Positions 1-6,649 are shown, counted from the stretch's first letter. The stretch is 10,825 nt of DNA from an uncultured Prevotella sp. (GCA_937906765.1 CALCUV010000333.1:1-10825), one strand, 5' to 3'. The notes: generated from the letters alone by a model not told the origin. Made by a program: numbers and translations.

Positions 1-459
1 ACAACAGGTGTCGAAATTTGGAATGACACAGATGGAAAGGTTGATGTGGTGATTGCGGGTGTAGGAACGGGTGGAACACTCACGGGAGTGGCGCGTGCAC
101 TCAAACGTTTGAACCCTCAGATTCATATTGTGGCGGTTGAACCCAAGTCTTCACCTGTTCTTTCTGGAGGAAACCCAGGGGCACATGCTATTCAAGGTAT
201 CGGCGCAGGTTTTCTTCCGAAGATTTATGACGCTGACTTAGTGGATGAGGTGATTCAGATCACTGATGCCGAAGCGCTCGAGGGTGTGCGTGAGTTAATG
301 ACTCACGAAGGTGTCTTTGCTGGAATCTCATCTGGTGCTGCTATTAAAGCGGCGATGAAGATTTCGCAACGCTCCAACTTTAAGAATGCCACTATTGTAA
401 CGATTCTTCCCGACACTGGAAGTAGGTATATCTCAGTGTTGGCTGAAAAAGAAAACTAA
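1..459 (+). CDS. cysK: Cysteine synthase (O-acetylserine sulfhydrylase), C-terminal part
   Basis: PLP-dependent enzyme that makes cysteine from O-acetylserine and sulfide in the cytoplasm. The reading frame is open from base 1, so the gene begins outside the window and the N-terminal half with the PLP lysine is not visible. The visible 152 residues carry TTGVEIW at the start, the PLP-phosphate loop GVGTGGT (visible residues 20-26), the family signature SPVLSGGNPGAHAIQGIGAGFLP-like stretch, GISSGAA near residue 110, and PDTGSRY near the end, where the Thr occupies the place of the Ser or Thr that contacts the PLP ring nitrogen. It ends six bases before a serine acetyltransferase gene, the enzyme that supplies its substrate, so the two are almost certainly co-transcribed. 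CysK and SAT can form the cysteine synthase complex in other bacteria; whether they do here cannot be read from sequence. The GTG at 46 is an internal codon, not a start. Confidence 0.95.
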   Translation, partial: TTGVEIWNDTDGKVDVVIAGVGTGGTLTGVARALKRLNPQIHIVAVEPKSSPVLSGGNPGAHAIQGIGAGFLPKIYDADLVDEVIQITDAEALEGVRELMTHEGVFAGISSGAAIKAAMKISQRSNFKNATIVTILPDTGSRYISVLAEKEN

Positions 460-465
460 TTTACT

Positions 466-1359
466 ATGCACCAAAAGATTCATATTCTAAATACGACCAC
501 TGAGCATCTATCTGATTTATCTCAACATCCTGATTTGTTTCTCCAGCGCAATCAGAATGAACGATTGCCCTCAGGCGTCTCGCTTGAGGAAATTATTCTG
601 CTGGTGCGGTCGGTGATATTTCCTGGTTATTATGGACGCTCGGTGTTGAATGCCACTACAATCCCTTATCATATTGGAACTGCCTTAGAGCGTCTTTATC
701 TGTTGCTTACCGAACAAATTGAGGCGGGACTTTGCTTTGATTGCCATTCAGAGAGGGATTGTGTCAAGTGCAGTTGTAGGAAACGCGCTGAACTTTGTGC
801 CACTCAAATTATTGAACGACTCCCTCATCTTCGTGACATTCTTGCTACGGATGTTGAGGCCGCATATATGGGTGACCCTGCGGCGCATAGTCGTGCAGAG
901 GTCATTTGTTGTTATCCTGTCATCAAGGCGCTTACGTGTTATCGTTTTGCGCATGAACTCCATCTGTTGAATGTGCCTCTCATTCCGCGTATAATTACCG
1001 AAATGGCACATAGCGAAACGGGAATTGATATTCATCCTGCCGCTCAAATAGGTACGCATTTCACGATTGACCATGGCACTGGCGTAGTTATTGGTGCCAC
1101 CTGCATCATTGGCAATCATGTAAAGTTATATCAAGGTGTAACGCTCGGGGCAAAGAGTTTCCCCCTTGATGCAGATGGTAATCCCATTAAGCACATTCCG
1201 CGCCACCCAATCCTTGAAGACGGAGTTATTGTTTATTCTAATGCAACCATTTTGGGACGTGTAACAATCGGACGTGACGCGGTCATTGGGGCAAACGTTT
1301 GGATTACGCAAAACGTAGAGAGCGGAGCAAAAGTGAGTTTCGGAAAATCTAAGGAGTAG
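466..1359 (+). CDS. cysE: Serine O-acetyltransferase (EpsC/CysE type)
   Basis: Makes O-acetylserine from serine and acetyl-CoA, the committed step of cysteine synthesis. The protein has 297 residues. Residues 1 to about 150 form the helical N-terminal region, including the LVRSVIFPGYYG stretch typical of the Bacteroidota/EpsC-like branch. Residues 150-180 hold TDVEAAYMGDPAA and CYPVIKALTCYRFAHEL. From about 190 a left-handed beta-helix of hexapeptide repeats begins (DIHPAAQIG, IDHGTGVVIG, VYSNATILGRVTIG). The likely catalytic Asp-His pair is D202/H203 in TIDHGTG, with H247 in the RHP motif. A 15-residue loop (KSFPLDADGNPIK region) interrupts the helix, as in related proteins. A Cys-rich patch near residues 90-110 (CFDCHSERDCVKCSCRKR) falls in a variable part of the family. 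The C-terminus is short, so the tail that binds CysK in enteric enzymes may be absent or different. It follows cysK by six bases with no clear Shine-Dalgarno. Confidence 0.95.
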   Translation: MHQKIHILNTTTEHLSDLSQHPDLFLQRNQNERLPSGVSLEEIILLVRSVIFPGYYGRSVLNATTIPYHIGTALERLYLLLTEQIEAGLCFDCHSERDCVKCSCRKRAELCATQIIERLPHLRDILATDVEAAYMGDPAAHSRAEVICCYPVIKALTCYRFAHELHLLNVPLIPRIITEMAHSETGIDIHPAAQIGTHFTIDHGTGVVIGATCIIGNHVKLYQGVTLGAKSFPLDADGNPIKHIPRHPILEDGVIVYSNATILGRVTIGRDAVIGANVWITQNVESGAKVSFGKSKE

Positions 1360-1401
1360 TCTAAAGTTATGCCTACGTAATTCCCTCGTCCTTTTAAGCT
1401 C

Positions 1402-1440
1402 TTGCAATGCTTTACAAAAAATGTTTGTTCAGCATTGCAA
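1402..1440. repeat. Inverted repeat / hairpin between cysE and the PurF-like gene
   Basis: TTGCAATGCT at 1402-1411 pairs perfectly with AGCATTGCAA at 1431-1440. After a 2x2 internal loop a further ACAAA/TTTGT stem (1414-1418 with 1424-1428) closes a five-base loop, giving 15 paired positions. It lies 43 bases after the cysE stop. No T-run follows on the plus strand, so it is not a textbook intrinsic terminator. It could end or stabilise the cys transcript, or act as a dyad operator. The rest of 1360-1497 shows no gene. Confidence 0.6.
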
Positions 1441-1497
1441 ACGTCACTTATACCATAAAAATCTGCAAATGGAATTTTAAAATTTTAACCTCGACAC

Positions 1498-1528
1498 TTT
1501 GCAGAAAAAATGCAGAAACGTAACTTTG
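1498..1528 (+). promoter_or_regulatory. Bacteroidota-type promoter of the PurF-like gene
   Basis: TTTG at 1498-1501 (-33 box) and TAACTTTG at 1521-1528 (-7 box, exact match to TAnnTTTG) are separated by 19 bases, the spacing known for the primary sigma factor of Bacteroides. Transcription would begin near 1535, leaving a leader of about 25 AT-rich bases before the ATG at 1561. This makes the PurF-like gene a unit separate from cysK-cysE. Confidence 0.75.
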
Positions 1529-1560
1529 CGTTTTAAGTTAAAAATTCCACAATTAATTAT

Positions 1561-2808
1561 ATGGGAGGTTTTTTCGGAACGGTGAGTCAGCAACCTTGCA
1601 TCACCGACTTGTTTTACGGAACGGACTATAATTCTCACCTCGGCACGCGTCGTGGAGGTATGGCCACTTATTGTAGCGAACGCGGTTTCTCACGCTCCAT
1701 TCACAATTTAGAGAACACGTATTTCCGCACTCGCTTTGAGGCTGAACTTGATGAGTTCCATGGAAATGCCGGTATTGGCATTATCAGTGACACTGATGCA
1801 CAACCGTTGTTGATGAACTCTCACCTTGGACGTTTTGCCATCGTCACCGTAGCGCGTATTAATAACATAGAGCAATTAGCCCAACGCTTGCTTGACGAAG
1901 GTCTTCACTTGTCTGAATTTAGTTCTGGTCGAATTAACCCCACAGAACTTATCGCCCTGCTCATCATTCGCGGTCGTACTTTCGTTGAAGGTATCGAAAA
2001 TGTTTTTCGCGAAGTTAAAGGTTCATGCTCCCTCTTGCTCCTTACTGAAAACGGCATCATTGCAGCTCGTGATTCGTGGGGTAGAACTCCCGTGGTTATT
2101 GGTATGAAGGAAGGTGCAATGGCTGTAACTAGCGAATCAACAGCCTTTCACAATCTCGGGTATAAAATCTATACCTACCTCGGTCCTGGTGAAATCGTAC
2201 ACCTTCGCCCTAACGGCATCGACCAATTGCGCGCTCCCAACAAGCGCATGCAAGTATGCTCTTTCCTTTGGGTGTATTACGGATTCCCCACATCTTGTTA
2301 CGAAGGCATTAATGTGGAAGACGTGCGCTTCAAGTGTGGTGAAGCAATGGGGAAGACTGACCCCACAGAGGCCGATTTCTGTTGTGGTATTCCTGATTCA
2401 GGTGTTGGAATGGCGTTTGGTTATGCCGCTGGGCATGGTATTCCTTACCGTCGCGCCATTTCGAAATATACACCCACTTGGCCCCGTTCCTTCACTCCCC
2501 GAAATCAAGACTTGCGCTCGCTTGTAGCAAAGATGAAACTCATCACCAATCGTGAAATGTTGCGCGGAAAGCGTGTGCTTTTCTGTGATGATAGTATTGT
2601 GAGAGGAACGCAACTCCGTGACAAGGCGAAAGAACTTTTTGCCGATGGTGCTAACGAAGTACACATGCGTATTGCTTGTCCTCCTCTCTTCCATGGTTGT
2701 CCTTTCCTTAACTTCACTTCGTCGAAGAGCGATATGGAACTCATAACGCGCCAACTTATTCAGGAATTTGAAGGCGACAGCACTAAAAACCTTGAGCGCT
2801 TCATCTAA
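1561..2808 (+). CDS. PurF-like amidophosphoribosyltransferase homologue, C-terminally truncated
   Basis: A 415-residue member of the PurF family: an Ntn-type glutaminase-like domain (about 1-225) joined to a phosphoribosyltransferase domain (about 255-385). The PRPP loop is clear (CDDSIVRGT, residues 342-350), as are IPDSG (277-281) and the RSFTP stretch near 309. The N-terminus reads MGGFFG where true PurF has MCGIFG, so the catalytic Cys is replaced by Gly. The usual VRYST Arg and HNG oxyanion motifs are also not recognisable. From memory, Bacteroidota carry this Cys-less variant beside a canonical PurF, so it may be non-amidotransferase or ammonia-dependent; its real substrate is unknown to me. 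The frame ends abruptly after NLERFI because an inverted dxr-like segment begins here; relatives continue for roughly 60 more residues. The missing end is found further on (2911-3027) in the same frame. The PRTase core is complete, so the product may be made, but the gene may equally be a pseudogene. Confidence 0.85.
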   Translation: MGGFFGTVSQQPCITDLFYGTDYNSHLGTRRGGMATYCSERGFSRSIHNLENTYFRTRFEAELDEFHGNAGIGIISDTDAQPLLMNSHLGRFAIVTVARINNIEQLAQRLLDEGLHLSEFSSGRINPTELIALLIIRGRTFVEGIENVFREVKGSCSLLLLTENGIIAARDSWGRTPVVIGMKEGAMAVTSESTAFHNLGYKIYTYLGPGEIVHLRPNGIDQLRAPNKRMQVCSFLWVYYGFPTSCYEGINVEDVRFKCGEAMGKTDPTEADFCCGIPDSGVGMAFGYAAGHGIPYRRAISKYTPTWPRSFTPRNQDLRSLVAKMKLITNREMLRGKRVLFCDDSIVRGTQLRDKAKELFADGANEVHMRIACPPLFHGCPFLNFTSSKSDMELITRQLIQEFEGDSTKNLERFI

Positions 2809-2919
2809 ATTGGCGTCTTCCATTTCTTCAATGCTAGAATTTCTAAATGGGCCACCAGATGCTGTTATTACTAAGTGTTTGACTTCTTTTCTATTTGATA
2901 AACATTGAAATATAGCACT
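2791..2919 (-). pseudogene. dxr: Inverted fragment of 1-deoxy-D-xylulose 5-phosphate reductoisomerase gene (dxr/ispC)
   Basis: Read on the minus strand from 2919 to 2791, 43 uninterrupted codons match the middle of DXR, the second enzyme of the MEP isoprenoid pathway. SAIFQCL comes first (the residues after the metal-binding VDSEH), then a variable stretch, then LVITASGGPFR (substrate phosphate/flexible loop region; E. coli has LLTGSGGPFR) and SIEEMEDANLDEALK, which in DXR leads into HPNW. The order and spacing fit the family. The VDSEH motif before it and HPNW after it are absent; the flanking codons are PurF-like sequence on the other strand. The lack of stops or frameshifts suggests a recent origin. 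It cannot make DXR activity. The exact ends are ambiguous by several bases because sequence at both junctions fits both genes. Confidence 0.8.
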
Positions 2920-3027
2920 ATCGAAGATCTTGTTGATAGCATCGGTCTGCCTAAGTGCCAACTCTGCACCCACTGCTTTGATGGAAGTAGCAAGTACACG
3001 CTCGAGGAAGTTAATTTAGAGCAATAG
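2911..3027 (+). pseudogene. Detached C-terminus of the PurF-like gene
   Basis: In the same frame as the PurF-like gene, but beyond its premature stop and further stops at 2896-2901, the bases encode YSTIEDLVDSIGLPKC followed by QLCTHCFDGSS and an acidic tail ending at TAG 3025-3027. The CxxCxxCFDG motif corresponds to the C-terminal Cys pair and FxG of PurF proteins, which supply iron-sulfur ligands in the Bacillus-type enzyme. There is no start codon or promoter for this piece, so it is not expected to be translated alone. Together with 1561-2808 it shows that the ancestral gene ended at 3027, 36 bases before the terminator. Confidence 0.8.
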
Positions 3028-3062
3028 AACTATTATTTTTAAATAGATAGCAATAATAAATA

Positions 3063-3100
3063 AAAAAGAGACTGATTTCCTTGAACATCAGTCTCTTTTT
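3063..3100. terminator. Strong bidirectional intrinsic terminator
   Basis: A 14-bp perfect stem pairs 3063-3076 (AAAAAGAGACTGAT) with 3087-3100 (ATCAGTCTCTTTTT) around a ten-base loop. The Ts continue on the right and the As on the left, so it works on both strands. It ends the PurF-like transcript from the left and the convergent secreted-protein gene (3133-3912) from the right. Confidence 0.9.
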
Positions 3101-3132
3101 GTTTTTCACATATTAATTATAGTTCCTGCACT

Positions 3133-3912
3133 TTATCTTCCAAAGTCCCTTCTGTTATTGCCTCTTTCTGAAGTTCCTCGCGATGCGGGTTTAGATGTGG
3201 TTGAACGTTGGGGACGTTGTGCCTTTGTGTTTGTTCTTTGTGGGGTACGAGTTGGCGTGCTTGTTTGTGGACGCTCGCTCTTATGAGGTCTGTCATAAGA
3301 AGGTCGCTCGGTTTGAGGTCTGTTGGTCTTATGGTTGGCGCTGGGGCGACCCTTATCGTTTCTGTTTACTGGGCGCTGGGCGGAAGGATGGTGCTTGTCT
3401 GCAGGTTTACCATTCTTGTAATATTTATCACGCATGCCTAAACCTGGTTTTGCTTTGTGATGTGAGTAGGGACTATGCGCGTGATGTTTGCGGTTATGCC
3501 AATTACTGCCTCTGTATGAACTATAACATTTGGGCTTTTTAAAATAGTGAAGACCATGATGGTAATGGTCATAAACGCAATGATGCCAAGCGGAATGTAC
3601 CCATTTTATGGGGGTGAAAAAATAGGAGGTCGCCTTATAGAGCGCATACTGCCAATCATGAAGGATGCAACCGAGGTCAAGGTTTCGGTATTTCCAATAT
3701 TTTCCCGTGCAATCATACGCAGAATTGATATTTAGGAAGTAGTCTAAGTTGACTTGATATACATAGTCGTATTGATCGTAGGAAAGGTTTAATTCGTAAG
3801 CCATCTTGTCAGTCAGGAAGAGGGCTTCACGACTTGCTGTCGAATAGGGGAGCGCCATCATGCTACACACGGAAAGCACGCTCATCAAGAATGTTAACTT
3901 TATGCGTTTCAT
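3133..3912 (-). CDS. Secreted His-rich, basic protein of unknown function (Bacteroidota family)
   Basis: A 259-residue hypothetical protein. The chosen start at 3912 gives MKRIKLTFLMSVLSVCSMMALP, a typical signal peptide; the frame stays open upstream to 4017, but that extension would bury the signal and precedes the likely transcript start. Residues 28-130 form the conserved-looking part: REALFLTDKMAYELNLSYDQYDYVYQVNLDY, then an aromatic-rich section with DLGCILHDWQYALYKATSYFF. I recall similar uncharacterised Prevotella/Bacteroides proteins but no function. Residues 106-152 are rich in His and Tyr (HSAWHHCVYDHYHHG, HNRKHHAHSPYSHH), which could bind metal. Residues 155-259 are low-complexity, disordered-looking and strongly basic, made of K, R, P, T, S and N, ending RRDFGR. 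No membrane segment is seen beyond the signal. It is a single-gene unit facing the PurF-like gene and divergent from the flavoprotein gene. Confidence 0.8.
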   Translation of the reverse strand: MKRIKLTFLMSVLSVCSMMALPYSTASREALFLTDKMAYELNLSYDQYDYVYQVNLDYFLNINSAYDCTGKYWKYRNLDLGCILHDWQYALYKATSYFFTPIKWVHSAWHHCVYDHYHHGLHYFKKPKCYSSYRGSNWHNRKHHAHSPYSHHKAKPGLGMRDKYYKNGKPADKHHPSAQRPVNRNDKGRPSANHKTNRPQTERPSYDRPHKSERPQTSTPTRTPQRTNTKAQRPQRSTTSKPASRGTSERGNNRRDFGR

Positions 3913-3994
3913 AGGCTTGAATGGTTTTAAATAATGTCTAAAATAAAATTGATTAGCTATGCTAATTTTCGCATTCTTTGTTCCTTTATGTTTG

Positions 3995-4025
3995 CAAAGG
4001 AAGAAAACTTTTTGCACTATACAAA
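3995..4025 (-). promoter_or_regulatory. Probable promoter of the secreted His-rich protein gene
   Basis: On the minus strand TTTG (4025-4022) is followed after 19 bases by TTCCTTTG (4002-3995), one mismatch from TAnnTTTG. Transcription would start near 3988, giving a leader of about 75 bases before the ATG at 3912. The leader contains a short dyad, ATTAGC/GCTAAT, at 3952-3966. This start lies downstream of the longer alternative start codon at 4017, which supports the shorter protein. Confidence 0.5.
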
Positions 4026-4144
4026 GTTTTCGGTTGTGTTTTTTATCTCAGTAAACATTATTTAAGTTTCTGCTCTATAAAATTAACATTTTTCTACTAA
4101 AATGCCTATATGGGCGACATTTTTTTACTTTTCCAAACGCTTGG

Positions 4145-4175
4145 TTTGTTGGTTCGGAATAATAATGTACTTTTG
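4145..4175 (+). promoter_or_regulatory. Bacteroidota-type promoter of the fused flavoprotein gene
   Basis: TTTG at 4145-4148 and TACTTTTG at 4168-4175 (exact TAnnTTTG) are separated by 19 bases. The start of transcription would be near 4182, leaving a leader of about 23 AT-rich bases before the ATG at 4205. The roughly 230 bases between this gene and the divergent 3133-3912 gene hold the two promoters and nothing else I recognise. Confidence 0.75.
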
Positions 4176-4204
4176 CGTGGAAAAATTAAACTATATATAA
4201 TATA

Positions 4205-6544
4205 ATGAGTAAGATTGTTAGCAAGGAGCAATTCTCCGAAAAGGTTTTTAAACTTGAAGTAGAGGCGCCCTTAATTGCTCGCTCGCGTCGAGCTGGTCAT
4301 TTTGTAATTATTCGTTTGAGCGAAAAGGGCGAACGTATACCCCTAACTATAGCAGATTCTGACCCTGCAAAGGGGACGATTACTTTGGTGATTCAGACTG
4401 TTGGTAAGACTTCAACAGAACTTTGCAAGTTGAATGTGGGTGATGATATATTGGACGTTGTAGGTCCATTAGGTAAGGCTACACATATTGATAACTTTGG
4501 CACAGTAGTATGTGCCGGTGGTGGTGTAGGTGTTGCGCCTATGTTGCCCATTATTGTTGCGCTCAAGAAGGCGGGTAATCGTGTGATTTCCGTTTTGGCA
4601 GGTCGTTCTAAGGAATTGATTATTCTTGAAGAAGAAGTGCGCAAGCATAGTGATGAGGTGATTATTATGACCGACGATGGTTCGTATGGTCAGCATGGTC
4701 TCGTGACTCAGGGTATTGAGAGTGTCATTCAGCGTGAGAAGGTGGACAAGTGTTTTGCTATTGGTCCTGCAATCATGATGAAGTTTGTTTGCTTACTCAC
4801 AAAGAAATATGAAATTCCCACGGATGTATCATTGAATACGATTATGGTAGATGGTACGGGAATGTGTGGTGCTTGTCGTATAACGGTAGGTGGTCAGACA
4901 AAATTCGTGTGTGTTGACGGTCCCGAATTTGATGGCCATCAAGTTGACTTCGACGAAATGTTGAAGCGTATGTCTGCTTTCAAGCGTGAAGAAACTGAAG
5001 CAATGCAACCTGTTACTGAAGCAACGACAGACGAAGCGGTTGCTGAGAAGAAAGATTGCGGTTGCCCTGAAGGTGTAAATTGCAATGAAGCGTACGCTGA
5101 TGTTGAAGGTCGCAATGATGCTTGGCGTGCAGAACTCCGTTCGCAGATGAAACCCAAGGAACGCATGCAGATTGAGCGTTGCGTGATGCCCGAATTAGAA
5201 CCTGAGTATCGTGCGCGTCAATTGAAGGAAGAGGTTAACCAAGGTTTGAGCATTGCACAAGCACAACAGGAAGCAAAGCGTTGCCTTGACTGTCCGAATC
5301 CAGGTTGTGTTGAAGGTTGTCCCGTAAGCATCAATATCCCTGGATTTATTAAGCATATTGAAGTGGGTGACTTTGCAGGTGCTGCCCGAGTTATTAAGAA
5401 AACAAGTGCTTTGCCTGCTGTTTGTGGTCGTGTATGTCCTCAGGAAAAGCAGTGTGAAAGTAAGTGTATCCACGTTAAGACAGGTGGTAAACCCGTGGCG
5501 ATTGGTTATCTCGAACGCTTTGCTGCTGACTACGAGCGTGAACATAACTTGGCACAACCCATTGTTCCTGCAGAAAAGAAAGGAAAGAAGGTTGCTGTGG
5601 TTGGTTCTGGTCCCGCTGGACTTTCATTTGCTGGAAGCATGATTGCTCGCGGTTATGACGTGACAGTCTTTGAAGCACTCCATGAAATTGGTGGTGTGTT
5701 GAAATACGGCATCCCCGAATTCCGCTTACCCAACGCTATTGTTGAGTTTGAAATCAAGAATCTCGAGAAGAGCGGTGTGAAGTTTGTGAAGGACTGCGTG
5801 GTTGGTAAGACAATCTCCATTGCAGAACTTCAAGCAGAAGGTTACGAAGGTATCTTCGTTGCATCAGGTGCAGGTCTTCCAAACTTTATGGGAATCAAGG
5901 GCGAAAATAGCACGGGCGTGATGTCAAGTAACGAATATCTTACTCGTGTAAACTTGATGGATGCTTCTAACAAGAAGGCAGACACGCCAATTCTCTTTGG
6001 TAAGCGTGTAGCAGTAGTTGGTGGTGGTAACACGGCTATGGACTCAGTGCGCACCGCCTTGCGCCTTGGAGCAGAACGTGCAATGATTATCTATCGTCGT
6101 TCAGAGGAAGAAATGCCAGCACGCCTTGAAGAAGTTCATCATGCAAAGCAGGAAGGTGTTGAATTCCTCACGCTTCACAATCCGATTGAATATATTGCTG
6201 ACGAGAAGGGCGCTGTAAAGCAAGTTGTATTGCAGCGCATGGAACTTGGTGAACCCGATGCTTCAGGACGTCGTTCTCCAGTTCCCGTTGAAGGCGGTAT
6301 TGAAACTCTTGATGTAGATCTTGTTGTTGTTGCTATCGGTGTGTCACCCAATCCTATTGTCCCCGCTTCAGTAGAAGGACTTGAAACGGGACGTAAGGGC
6401 GTTATTGTCGTGGGTGAAGACATGCAATCTTCTATCCCCATGCTCTATGCAGGTGGTGATATTGTTCGTGGCGGTGCTACTGTAATTCTCGCAATGGGTG
6501 ATGGTAAGCATGCCGCTGAAGAAATGGACAAAGCGTTGAATTAA
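4205..6544 (+). CDS. Fused NfnA/NfnB-type oxidoreductase (sulfide dehydrogenase/NADPH-dependent glutamate synthase small chain family)
   Basis: A 779-residue two-part protein. Residues 1-260 resemble the ferredoxin-NADP reductase-like subunit (NfnA, SudB, or DHOD electron-transfer subunit PyrK): a flavin-binding barrel, the NAD(P) loop CAGGGVGVAP (103-112) and a [2Fe-2S] site with C221, C224 and C236 in DGTGMCGAC...VCVDG. The Asp at 216 matches the unusual Asp ligand I recall from Nfn structures. A charged linker with its own DCGCPEGVNC cysteines spans about 265-300. Residues 310-779 are GltD-like (NfnB/SudA): [4Fe-4S] motifs at C360-C372 and C407-C421, FAD-binding VVGSGPAG (465-472) and NADPH-binding VVGGGNTAMD (604-613), ending in AGGDIVRGGATVILAMGDG. 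Separate NfnA and NfnB form an electron-bifurcating transhydrogenase between NADH, NADPH and ferredoxin. This fusion probably has a related role, though no glutamate synthase large subunit is beside it. The length suits the fused Bacteroidota form. Confidence 0.9.
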   Translation: MSKIVSKEQFSEKVFKLEVEAPLIARSRRAGHFVIIRLSEKGERIPLTIADSDPAKGTITLVIQTVGKTSTELCKLNVGDDILDVVGPLGKATHIDNFGTVVCAGGGVGVAPMLPIIVALKKAGNRVISVLAGRSKELIILEEEVRKHSDEVIIMTDDGSYGQHGLVTQGIESVIQREKVDKCFAIGPAIMMKFVCLLTKKYEIPTDVSLNTIMVDGTGMCGACRITVGGQTKFVCVDGPEFDGHQVDFDEMLKRMSAFKREETEAMQPVTEATTDEAVAEKKDCGCPEGVNCNEAYADVEGRNDAWRAELRSQMKPKERMQIERCVMPELEPEYRARQLKEEVNQGLSIAQAQQEAKRCLDCPNPGCVEGCPVSINIPGFIKHIEVGDFAGAARVIKKTSALPAVCGRVCPQEKQCESKCIHVKTGGKPVAIGYLERFAADYEREHNLAQPIVPAEKKGKKVAVVGSGPAGLSFAGSMIARGYDVTVFEALHEIGGVLKYGIPEFRLPNAIVEFEIKNLEKSGVKFVKDCVVGKTISIAELQAEGYEGIFVASGAGLPNFMGIKGENSTGVMSSNEYLTRVNLMDASNKKADTPILFGKRVAVVGGGNTAMDSVRTALRLGAERAMIIYRRSEEEMPARLEEVHHAKQEGVEFLTLHNPIEYIADEKGAVKQVVLQRMELGEPDASGRRSPVPVEGGIETLDVDLVVVAIGVSPNPIVPASVEGLETGRKGVIVVGEDMQSSIPMLYAGGDIVRGGATVILAMGDGKHAAEEMDKALN

Positions 6545-6552
6545 AGTATAGA

Positions 6553-6625
6553 AAACAGAGTACAACTCCGTGCAGAGTGTAACTAAAGGCATTTCTGGAT
6601 AGTAGTTGTACTCTGTACTCTGTTT
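6553..6625 (+). promoter_or_regulatory. Hairpin with two competing right arms between the flavoprotein and DUF486 genes
   Basis: ACAGAGTACAACT (6555-6567) pairs perfectly with AGTTGTACTCTGT (6604-6616). The same left arm, as AAACAGAGTAC (6553-6563), also pairs with a second copy of the right arm, GTACTCTGTTT (6615-6625), because GTACTCTGT is tandemly repeated. A smaller ACTC/GAGT dyad lies inside. The T-rich stretch after it (TTTGTTGTACTTT) is a modest terminator tail. It may reduce read-through into the next gene or protect the upstream mRNA end. Confidence 0.5.
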
Positions 6626-6649
6626 GTTGTACTTTAAAATAGGAAAGTT

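Noticed and set aside
748..1119. Open frames on the minus strand within the serine acetyltransferase gene
   Set aside because: They are shadows of a strongly recognised gene and have no promoter or family match.
2398..2973. A 191-codon open frame on the minus strand
   Set aside because: Only 2791-2919 resembles DXR. The rest is the antisense of PurF-like coding sequence, so it is not a real gene as a whole.
3195..3542. A 115-codon plus-strand frame
   Set aside because: It is antisense to the low-complexity basic tail of the secreted protein, and its translation shows no recognisable domain.
3913..4017. A longer N-terminus for the secreted His-rich protein
   Set aside because: It would place 35 non-signal residues before a good signal peptide, and the probable promoter lies at 3995-4025, downstream of or overlapping that start.
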